DNA of 7,131 bases from Devosia sp. (GTDB taxonomy: Bacteria; Pseudomonadota; Alphaproteobacteria; Rhizobiales; Devosiaceae). Both the position numbers and the translations under genes were made by a program. The notes beneath the pieces were generated by a model, which saw only the letters and a program-made list of their open reading frames with translations, did no database searches and had not been told where the DNA came from. Each line of letters starts with the position of its first letter. Positions within the stretch are counted from its first letter, which is position 1. Shown here piece by piece: positions 1-5,282 of the stretch. Where the stretch lies: positions 1 to 7,131 of the forward strand of contig JAEUMC010000917.1 of assembly GCA_016793415.1 (NCBI GenBank), written 5' to 3'.

Positions 1-18
1 GTGGCTGCACAGAGCCCC

Positions 19-1551
19 TCACAGCGGAATGTTCCCGTGCTTCTTCAGCGGCACGGCCTGCTTCTTGTTTCGCAACGTCTCGAACGCCCGTGCCACCCGC
101 CGCCTCGTGCCGTGCGGCATGATCACGTCGTCGATGAAGCCGCGTTCGGCGGCGACGAAGGGGTTGGCGAAGCGGGCTTCGTAGTCCGCCGTGCGCTTGG
201 CGATCTTGTCCTTGTCGCTGAGTTCGGAACGGTAGAGGATCTCGGTCGCGCCCTTGGCGCCCATCACGGCGATCTCGGCGGTTGGCCACGCGTAGTTGAC
301 GTCGGCGCGGATGTGCTTGCTCGCCATCACGTCATAGGCACCACCATAGGCCTTGCGGGTGATCACCGTGACCTTGGGGACGGTGGCCTCGGCATAGGCA
401 AACAACAGCTTGGCGCCATGCTTGATGATGCCGCCATACTCCTGGGCGACGCCGGGGAGGAAGCCTGGGACATCGACCAGGGTCAGGATGGGGATCGAGA
501 AGGCGTCACAGAACCGGATGAACCGCGCGGCCTTCTTCGAGGAGTTGATGTCGAGGCAACCGGCCAGCACCAGCGGCTGGTTGGCGACGACGCCCACGGT
601 GCTGCCGTTGAGACGGATGAAGCCGACGAGGATGTTGCCGGCATGATCCTTCTGGATCTCGAGAAAATCGCCCTCGTCGGCGATTTTGAGGATCACCTCG
701 CGCATGTCGTAGGGCTTCTGAGCGCTGTCGGGGATCAGCGTATCGAGACTGGGCTCAGCGCGGTCGACGGTGTCGTTGACGGCAACCACCGGCGGCTTGT
801 CCGCGGCGCTCAATGGCAGGAAGTCGAACAGGCGGCGGACTTCCAGCAGGGTCTCGATGTCGTTGTCGAAGGCGGCGTCGGCGACCGACGAAACTTTGGT
901 GTGGGTGGAGGCGCCGCCGAGCTCCTCGTGCGTGACGATCTCGGAGGTGACGGTTTTCACCACGTCCGGGCCGGTGACGTACATGTAGGAGGTGTCCTTC
1001 ACCATGTAGATGAAGTCGGTCATGGCGGGGGAATAGACGGCGCCGCCGGCAGTGGGGCCCATCACCACCGAGATCTGCGGGATGGCGCCCGAGGCCTGGA
1101 CGTTGCGCCAGAATACCTCGGCGTAGCCGCCGAGCGCGGCGACGCCTTCCTGGATGCGGGCGCCGCCGGAATCGTTGAGACCGATCACCGGCGCGCCGTT
1201 CTGCACCGCCAGATCCATGATCTTGCAGATCTTCTGGGCGTGGGTCTCGCTGAGCGAGCCGCCGAACACCGTAAAATCCTGGCTGAACACGTAGGTCAGG
1301 CGACCATTGATGGTGCCCCAGCCGGTGACCACGCCATCACCCGGGATGATGTTCTGCTCCATGCCGAAATCCACCGCCCGGTGGGTGACGAACATGTCGT
1401 ATTCCTCGAACGAACCGGGATCGAGCAGGACCTCGAGGCGCTCACGTGCGGTGAGCTTGCCCTTGCCGTGCTGCGCCTCGATGCGCTTCTGGCCACCGCC
1501 GAGACGGGCCTCGCTGCGCCGCTGCTCGAGTGCGGCAATGATCTTTTGCAT
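19..1551 (-). CDS. pccB: Propionyl-CoA carboxylase, carboxyltransferase (beta) subunit
   Basis: The 510-residue product matches the usual length and sequence of bacterial PccB. It transfers CO2 from carboxybiotin (carried by the alpha subunit, not in this window) to propionyl-CoA, giving methylmalonyl-CoA in the cytoplasm. This is the entry to the methylmalonyl-CoA pathway for propionate, odd-chain fatty acids, branched amino acids and the ethylmalonyl-CoA pathway. Visible landmarks are an N-terminal helical region with [19 protein letters not shown] (about 32-50), the N-lobe motif [10 protein letters not shown] (128-137), the [11 protein letters not shown] oxyanion loop (165-175) and the C-lobe [12 protein letters not shown] loop (402-413). 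Asp407 lies where actinobacterial PccB has the Asp that influences acyl-CoA choice, which favours propionyl-CoA. The ATG start is preceded by AGGGGA (complement of 1556-1561) at good spacing. It diverges from an ScfR regulator, as expected for pccB. A generic acyl-CoA carboxylase beta subunit is the only real alternative. Confidence 0.96.
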   Translation of the reverse strand: MQKIIAALEQRRSEARLGGGQKRIEAQHGKGKLTARERLEVLLDPGSFEEYDMFVTHRAVDFGMEQNIIPGDGVVTGWGTINGRLTYVFSQDFTVFGGSLSETHAQKICKIMDLAVQNGAPVIGLNDSGGARIQEGVAALGGYAEVFWRNVQASGAIPQISVVMGPTAGGAVYSPAMTDFIYMVKDTSYMYVTGPDVVKTVTSEIVTHEELGGASTHTKVSSVADAAFDNDIETLLEVRRLFDFLPLSAADKPPVVAVNDTVDRAEPSLDTLIPDSAQKPYDMREVILKIADEGDFLEIQKDHAGNILVGFIRLNGSTVGVVANQPLVLAGCLDINSSKKAARFIRFCDAFSIPILTLVDVPGFLPGVAQEYGGIIKHGAKLLFAYAEATVPKVTVITRKAYGGAYDVMASKHIRADVNYAWPTAEIAVMGAKGATEILYRSELSDKDKIAKRTADYEARFANPFVAAERGFIDDVIMPHGTRRRVARAFETLRNKKQAVPLKKHGNIPL

Positions 1552-1633
1552 GGAGTCCCCTGAGCTTAACTCATGCGCCAGCTTACACGGTCCGATGACA
1601 CGGCGAGAGACAGGAATGTGCGGACCTGCTAAT

Positions 1634-1673
1634 TCTGCAAAGTTGCAAACTGTGAAATTGCGAACTTGCGAAT
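1634..1673. promoter_or_regulatory. Probable PccR operator cluster between pccB and pccR
   Basis: Four similar half-sites lie in 40 bp: TGCAA at 1636 and 1644, and TGCGA at 1659 and 1667. Each pair repeats at 8 bp, with 15 bp between the second and third. They resemble the TTTGCAAA-type motif reported for Rhodobacter sphaeroides PccR and for the related actinobacterial regulators RamB and PrpR. Binding of the divergent regulator is inferred from that likeness and from the position. The last copy overlaps the A of the regulator's ATG, so occupancy should affect both divergent genes. I could not identify convincing -35/-10 boxes for either direction. Confidence 0.65.
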
Positions 1674-3078
1674 GGCCGACCGAAAGATCTTCGCCGGCGC
1701 CCGAGTGCGGGCGGCGCGCACCAAGGCGGGGCTGACGCAGCGCGAGCTGGCGCGGCGCCTCGAAATCTCGGTGTCGTACCTCAACCAGATCGAGAACAAC
1801 CAGCGGCCGCTGACCGCGGCGCTGATGCTGACGCTGGCGGAGAATTTCGGGCTCGACCTGACCGAACTCACTTCGGAAGGCGCCGACCGGGTGCTGGCGG
1901 ATCTGCGCGAGGCGATGGCCGATCCGCTGTTCGGCGAGGCGGCGCCCGGATTGATCGAGCTCAAATCGGTGGCCTCAAGCGCGCCGGATACGGCACGAGC
2001 GCTGCTGCGACTCTACGAGGCCTATCGCAAGGCGAATGAGCGGCTGATGGGCGCCGACGCAGCAATGGTTGGCGGCCCCGGGCTGCAGACCAGCTACGAA
2101 GAAGTGCGCGACTTCTTCCACTATGCCAACAACTACATCGATCCGCTCGATCTGGCGGCGGAAAGCCTCGCGGCGCGCATCGGCCTCGCGCTGCATGGCC
2201 GGCTCGAGCGACTGGCCAGCTACCTGACGACCCGGCACCAGATTTCGGTGCTGTTCGAGGAGCCGAACGCACCGGATCAACTGCGGCGGTTCGATCGGGT
2301 CGCGCGCGCCATTGTGCTGAACGGGCGACTGGCGCCAACGACGCAGTACTTCCAGCTCGGCGTGCAACTGGCGCTGATCGAACAGGCGGAGCTGATCGAC
2401 CGGATCGTCGCCGGGGCGGAGTTCAAGACGCAGCAGGCCGCCGATATCTGCCGGCTGGGGCTCGCCAACTATTTCGCAGGGGCGCTGCAGATGCCGTACG
2501 GCGCGTTCCTCGCGGCGGCAGACCGGACCGGCTACGATGTCGAGGAACTGGCGTTCGAGTTCGGCGCCTCGATGGAACAGGTCGGGCATCGACTTTCGAC
2601 CATGCAGCGGCCCAAGGCGCGCGGCGTGCCGTTCTTCTTTGCACGCGTCGATGCTGCGGGGACGATCACCAAGCGCCATTCGGCAACGCCGCTGCAGTTC
2701 CCGCGCTTCGGCGGAGCGTGCCCGCTGTGGAACGTGCACCGGGTGTTCGGCGAGCATAATGGGCGGATCGCGCGGCAGCTTGCAGAAACCCCGGATGGGA
2801 ACCGCTACCTCTGCCTCGCCTGGTCGGAGGAGAAGCACACCGGCGGCTTTCGCGGCCCGGTACGGCGCTACGCCTATGCGCTGGGGTGTGAGGTGGCGCA
2901 TGCGGGGCGGCTGACCTATGCCGGCGACCTCGACCTGACGCGCGGCTTCGAGCCGATCGGCATCAGTTGCCGGATCTGCCCGCGGACCAACTGCATCCAG
3001 CGCTCGGTGCCGCCGATGGATGCACGGCTGGAGATCGACGTCGACCGGCGAGAAGTGGTGCCCTATCGGCTGGGGTGA
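1672..3078 (+). CDS. pccR: ScfR-family short-chain acyl-CoA responsive regulator, PccR-like
   Basis: This 468-residue cytoplasmic DNA-binding protein has the layout of the short-chain fatty acyl-CoA regulator family. An XRE helix-turn-helix lies at about residues 8-63 ([20 protein letters not shown] within it). A helical linker follows, then an IrrE/ImmA-like domain around 145-315 ending in [12 protein letters not shown] and [12 protein letters not shown], then a DUF2083-type C-terminal domain. The zinc protease HExxH is absent: the segment before [12 protein letters not shown] reads [12 protein letters not shown], so proteolysis is not expected. C433, C436 and C441 form a CxxC-x4-C cluster typical of this family. 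In R. sphaeroides the equivalent protein raises pccB expression on propionate and acetate; the divergent position here suggests the same target. An in-frame TTG at 1666 is possible, but ATG 1672 gives the normal [13 protein letters not shown] beginning. No Shine-Dalgarno sequence precedes it, so the mRNA may be leaderless. Confidence 0.9.
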   Translation: MADRKIFAGARVRAARTKAGLTQRELARRLEISVSYLNQIENNQRPLTAALMLTLAENFGLDLTELTSEGADRVLADLREAMADPLFGEAAPGLIELKSVASSAPDTARALLRLYEAYRKANERLMGADAAMVGGPGLQTSYEEVRDFFHYANNYIDPLDLAAESLAARIGLALHGRLERLASYLTTRHQISVLFEEPNAPDQLRRFDRVARAIVLNGRLAPTTQYFQLGVQLALIEQAELIDRIVAGAEFKTQQAADICRLGLANYFAGALQMPYGAFLAAADRTGYDVEELAFEFGASMEQVGHRLSTMQRPKARGVPFFFARVDAAGTITKRHSATPLQFPRFGGACPLWNVHRVFGEHNGRIARQLAETPDGNRYLCLAWSEEKHTGGFRGPVRRYAYALGCEVAHAGRLTYAGDLDLTRGFEPIGISCRICPRTNCIQRSVPPMDARLEIDVDRREVVPYRLG

Positions 3079-3106
3079 GCCTCGATCTCTCAGCCATCAC
3101 TCCCTT

Positions 3107-3207
3107 GGCGGGGGCCCGCCACGCCCCCCTCTTGGAATTTCTAAGGCTTAGCCAAGAAGCTAAGCCCAAGAAATTCCATTCTCCCCCGCAAGGGGGGAGA
3201 TGGGGGC
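3107..3207. repeat. Composite intergenic palindrome with three hairpins
   Basis: Three dyads are packed together in the gap between two convergent genes. The first is GGCGGG/CCCGCC (3107-3120). The second has 20-bp arms at 3133-3152 and 3159-3178, perfect except for an internal two-base interruption, around a CAAGAA loop. The third is TCTCCCCC/GGGGGAGA around GCAAG (3180-3200). GCCCCC at 3123-3128 can also pair with GGGGGC at 3202-3207, which would close the last two hairpins into a branched structure. This looks like a dispersed repetitive extragenic palindrome of the kind common in Hyphomicrobiales genomes. None of the hairpins has a clear T-run, but the block could still slow transcription arriving from either side. 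Confidence 0.7.
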
Positions 3208-3244
3208 CGGTGCATTTGTCACCAGGCAGGGTCGACAACAGAAA

Positions 3245-3264
3245 CCCCGGGAACTGGCCCGGGG
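3245..3264 (-). terminator. Terminator of the pspA-yiaA unit
   Basis: CCCCGGG and CCCGGGG form a perfect 7-bp GC stem around a 6-nt loop. On the minus strand the stem is followed by TTTCTGTT. It begins 24 bp after the stop codon of the yiaA-like gene. The T-run is interrupted, so efficiency is uncertain. The core closely resembles the terminator of the OmpA-family gene in this window. Confidence 0.75.
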
Positions 3265-3288
3265 CTTCCACGTCGGCCGTGACTGGGA

Positions 3289-3555
3289 TCACTGGTTGCC
3301 GACGTAATCCTTGAGGATCTTTTCGTTCTTGGCCTGCTCGAGCTGCCGCACCACGTCGCGGGCGTTGCGGTCGTCGGTGCGGTATTTGACGAGGTTCACC
3401 AGGCTCCCCATCAAGAGCACGATGCCCATGCCCCAGTAGCCCTTGGTCGACAGGTCGACCGGTGCGAGCCACAGCGACAGCGAGAGGAGGAACAGCGCGG
3501 CGGCGACGCCGGCAGCGTTGAACATGATGTAGATCTGGTTGTTGTCGGAGTTCAT
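3289..3555 (-). CDS. YiaA/YiaB-like two-helix inner membrane protein
   Basis: This 88-residue protein has two predicted membrane helices, at about residues 8-30 and 39-57. They are joined by APVDLSTKGYWGMG, which matches the YiaA/B two-helix domain (a PVDLxxKGYxxMG-like turn is its hallmark). A charged tail follows (about 58-88, rich in D, R, K, E and Q) and is likely cytoplasmic. The biochemical function of this family is unknown. The gene starts 35 bp after pspA on the same strand with only an AAGGGA ribosome site between them, so the two are probably co-transcribed. That suggests a role near the inner membrane alongside PspA, possibly as an anchor or sensor; this is inference from position. 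A terminator follows 24 bp after the stop. Confidence 0.85.
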   Translation of the reverse strand: MNSDNNQIYIMFNAAGVAAALFLLSLSLWLAPVDLSTKGYWGMGIVLLMGSLVNLVKYRTDDRNARDVVRQLEQAKNEKILKDYVGNQ

Positions 3556-3590
3556 TTTGAGGTTCCCTTTGGTTCGAATGCGGTTGCGGT

Positions 3591-4271
3591 TCAGAGGCTG
3601 GTGGACTTGAGGCGAGCGAGCACGTCGTCGGCGCGGACCTTGGTCTTGTCGCCGAAGCCGGCATCGCCGAGGCGATCGCGGATGCCGGTCTGGCTGAGCC
3701 CGGCGTCGATCTCGTCGAGCACCTCGCTTTCGGCGAACGGATCAGGGCCGTTGACGACGCGGGCGATCAGGTCTTCGGCCTCCCGGATGGCGCTGGTGTT
3801 GCCGATCGAGCGGTTGAGCGACTTCTGCGCCTTGCGCTCGGCGTCGGCGGCGCGGGCGGAGATCATGCCCTGCCGCAGATCGATGATCCGGCGGTTGGCC
3901 TTCTCCACCGAAGCCTGAGTGCGAGCCACGCGATCGGTGAGCTGAGCGAGTGTGTCGCGGCGCACGGCCCGCTCGTTCTCGAGGCTGGCGATGGCAGCCG
4001 CCGCATCGGCGGCGAGGTCTTCACGACCGGCGGCCAGTGCCTGGCGCGCCCGGGTCTCGAGATCGGCAATCTGGGTCTCGAGGCGGGTGAGGGTCTGGGT
4101 CTCGTTGCGCTGGCGGATGATCAGCGCCGCGAGGGTCGACTTGGCGAGCGCAAGCGCCGCTTCGGACTCACGGATCTTCTGCTCGATCAGGTCGATGGCG
4201 AAGTGGTCGGTGAGTTGCTCCTCGGCGCGGGCCGAGGCACCCAGGAACAGGGTCTTCAGAACGTTCAACAT
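3591..4271 (-). CDS. pspA: PspA/IM30 family membrane-stress protein
   Basis: The 226-residue product is almost entirely helical and charged, as expected for the PspA/IM30/Vipp1 fold. It starts with a short amphipathic stretch (MLNVLKTLFLGASARAEEQL) that may touch membranes. A long coiled coil runs from about 25 to 160, including LAAGREDLAADAA, which aligns with the conserved KEREDLARAA region of enterobacterial PspA. A C-terminal helical part (about 165-226) contains SEVLDEIDAGLSQ. Family members polymerise on damaged inner membranes and limit proton leakage. No pspF, pspB or pspC gene accompanies it; the upstream neighbour is a TetR regulator and the downstream one a YiaA-like protein. The ATG has AGGGAG (complement of 4282-4287) 10 bp upstream. 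Three TetR-like dyads lie in the promoter region, so repression by the neighbouring TetR is likely. Confidence 0.88.
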   Translation of the reverse strand: MLNVLKTLFLGASARAEEQLTDHFAIDLIEQKIRESEAALALAKSTLAALIIRQRNETQTLTRLETQIADLETRARQALAAGREDLAADAAAAIASLENERAVRRDTLAQLTDRVARTQASVEKANRRIIDLRQGMISARAADAERKAQKSLNRSIGNTSAIREAEDLIARVVNGPDPFAESEVLDEIDAGLSQTGIRDRLGDAGFGDKTKVRADDVLARLKSTSL

Positions 4272-4300
4272 CGCAGTGCGTCTCCCTTCGGTTGGTGTCG

Positions 4301-4380
4301 GCGTTTAATTGAACGCTGTTCACGACGATCAACATACAGGGTTTTAAACGCCGTTCAAGAGAAAAATTGAACGGCGTTTA
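4301..4380. promoter_or_regulatory. TetR-type operator cluster in the pspA promoter
   Basis: Three 13-bp dyads share the pattern TGAACRNCGTTCA: TGAACGCTGTTCA (4310-4322), TAAACGCCGTTCA (4345-4357) and TGAACGGCGTTTA (4368-4380). The second and third form a perfect inverted repeat, with 14-bp arms at 4345-4358 and 4367-4380 and an 8-bp A-rich spacer. A further half-site, CGTTTA, lies at 4302-4307. The complement of 4306-4322 matches 16 of 17 bases of the tetR upstream site (5162-5178). That sharing supports one regulator, most likely the adjacent TetR protein, acting at both promoters. Confidence 0.8.
4331..4358 (-). promoter_or_regulatory. Possible pspA promoter
   Basis: On the minus strand TTGAAC (complement of 4353-4358) and TATGTT (complement of 4331-4336) are 16 bp apart. 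Each is a 4 of 6 match to the sigma-70 boxes. The -35 would lie inside one operator dyad, and the 4310-4322 dyad would fall at about the transcription start. That is a good geometry for repression. No GG-N10-GC sigma-54 element was noticed. Confidence 0.4.
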
Positions 4381-4541
4381 GATTGTCTTTGATGTTAAGT
4401 GAAATCAATGAGTTGGGCGCCGAGGTCGAGTGACTGCGGCACGCTGGGTGCCATCCATCCCTACCCGACATCAACCGATGCGAGTCGGGAGTCAGTGCTC
4501 AGGCAGCCATGTGCAGCGGGCCGGCCTGTCCCCGCGGGAAC

Positions 4542-5147
4542 CTATTTCGCCCGGTGGGTGTAGGCGAGGATGTGCATGTCGACGAGTTCGTGCACGACCT
4601 TGCCGATATCGCGATCCATGACGAGGCTCAGGCGGCCGGAACTGTCGAGCGAGACGACCGAGTGGATCGAGGCGAAGACCAGTTGCCCCGACTGGCGGGC
4701 CGTCTTGTCGTCGAGGTCGGGCCGGATGTCGTGGAAGCACTGGGCGATGATGCGGATCAGCGAGGCGATGGCCTCGATGTACCAGGGCGGCACCGGCTGG
4801 TCGGGCTTGCGGCGGAACTCGAACAGTGCGTTCCACAGGTTCCGCTTCAGCGTGATGTAGCCGAGAAAGGCGTCCGCATAGTTGTGCAGCATCTGGCGCG
4901 GATCGCCCGACGGCGTGGCATCGGCAAAGGCCTGAGCCAGGCCGACCAGTGTGCGGGTGTTCACCTGGGTGACGATGTCATCGAGGTCCTTGAAGTGATG
5001 GTAGAGCGTGCCGGCGGTGTAGCCGATGGCACGACTGAGCGAGCGGGCCGAGAACGCGTCGATCCCCTCCTCGGCGATCAGCTCCTCGGCGGTGTTGACC
5101 ACGAGGCTCGCCAGCTCCTCCTTGGAATGATCGGCACGACGGGCCAT
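4542..5147 (-). CDS. TetR/AcrR family transcriptional regulator
   Basis: The 201-residue protein has a standard TetR N-terminal DNA-binding domain: a first helix from about 8 to 28, then a helix-turn-helix at 33-54 with SLSRAIGYTAGTLYHHFKD. The remainder (about 60-201) is helical, has FEFRRKPDQPVPPWY at about 112-126, and resembles the TetR C-terminal ligand and dimer domain; no ligand can be named. ATG at 5147 is chosen over the in-frame TTG at 5168 because GGAG lies 8 bp before it, and because the TTG lies inside an operator dyad. That dyad just upstream suggests autoregulation. Its relatives upstream of pspA suggest that pspA and the yiaA-like gene are its targets. It could also act on genes elsewhere. 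Confidence 0.9.
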   Translation of the reverse strand: MARRADHSKEELASLVVNTAEELIAEEGIDAFSARSLSRAIGYTAGTLYHHFKDLDDIVTQVNTRTLVGLAQAFADATPSGDPRQMLHNYADAFLGYITLKRNLWNALFEFRRKPDQPVPPWYIEAIASLIRIIAQCFHDIRPDLDDKTARQSGQLVFASIHSVVSLDSSGRLSLVMDRDIGKVVHELVDMHILAYTHRAK

Positions 5148-5161
5148 GACACAAACTCCAG

Positions 5162-5174
5162 TGAACAACGTTCA
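5162..5174. promoter_or_regulatory. TetR operator upstream of tetR
   Basis: TGAACAACGTTCA is a dyad with 5-bp arms around AAC. It lies between the likely -10 box and the ribosome site of tetR. The extended sequence TGAACAACGTTCAATTA differs by one base from the complement of 4306-4322 at pspA. Binding here would give negative autoregulation. Confidence 0.75.
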
Positions 5175-5201
5175 ATTAGAACGGGGAGTTTGGCTTGTCT
5201 A
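5175..5201 (-). promoter_or_regulatory. Possible tetR promoter
   Basis: On the minus strand TAGACA (complement of 5196-5201) and TCTAAT (complement of 5175-5180) each match 5 of 6 sigma-70 positions. The spacer is 15 bp, which is short. The operator dyad begins immediately downstream of the -10, which supports the placement. Confidence 0.4.
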
Positions 5202-5231
5202 TGGCGGCAAGCATTTCCGCCGACAAAGAAA

Positions 5232-5257
5232 AAGCCCCGGGGATGCTCCCGGGGCTT
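5232..5257 (-). terminator. Terminator of the OmpA-family gene
   Basis: AAGCCCCGGG and CCCGGGGCTT form a perfect 10-bp stem around GATGCT. On the minus strand it is followed by TTTCTTTG; counting the two Ts of the stem, the run is TTTTTCTTT. It begins 25 bp past the stop codon of the OmpA-family gene. It isolates that gene from tetR downstream. Confidence 0.9.
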
Positions 5258-5282
5258 CGATAGTTGCTGCTGCCGCTGTCCG

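Noticed and set aside
1..1563. 520-codon open frame on the plus strand across the whole of pccB
   Set aside because: It is the antisense shadow of pccB in GC-rich DNA. The translation is low-complexity (rich in G, D, V, H) with no recognisable domain, whereas the minus frame is an unmistakable PccB.
1975..2901. 308-codon minus-strand frame inside pccR
   Set aside because: It is a shadow of the regulator gene, whose helix-turn-helix and Cys motifs are clear in the plus frame.
2963..3664. 233-codon minus-strand frame spanning the pccR end, the intergenic palindrome and the yiaA-like gene
   Set aside because: It reads through a terminator and repeats and gives an Arg/Pro/Ser-rich product with no plausible start or domain.
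4259..4266. GAACGTTC palindrome inside the first codons of pspA
   Set aside because: It lacks the central spacer of the other four dyads, is only 8 bp and is explained by the codons for Asn-Val. It may be chance.
4464..4489. Hairpin CCCGAC/GTCGGG with an inner CATC/GATG pair after tetR, plus a nearby GGCAC/GTGCC dyad at 4438-4452
   Set aside because: No T-run follows on the minus strand, so I do not call a terminator. Some readthrough from tetR into pspA is therefore possible. The rest of 4381-4541 shows nothing I can name.
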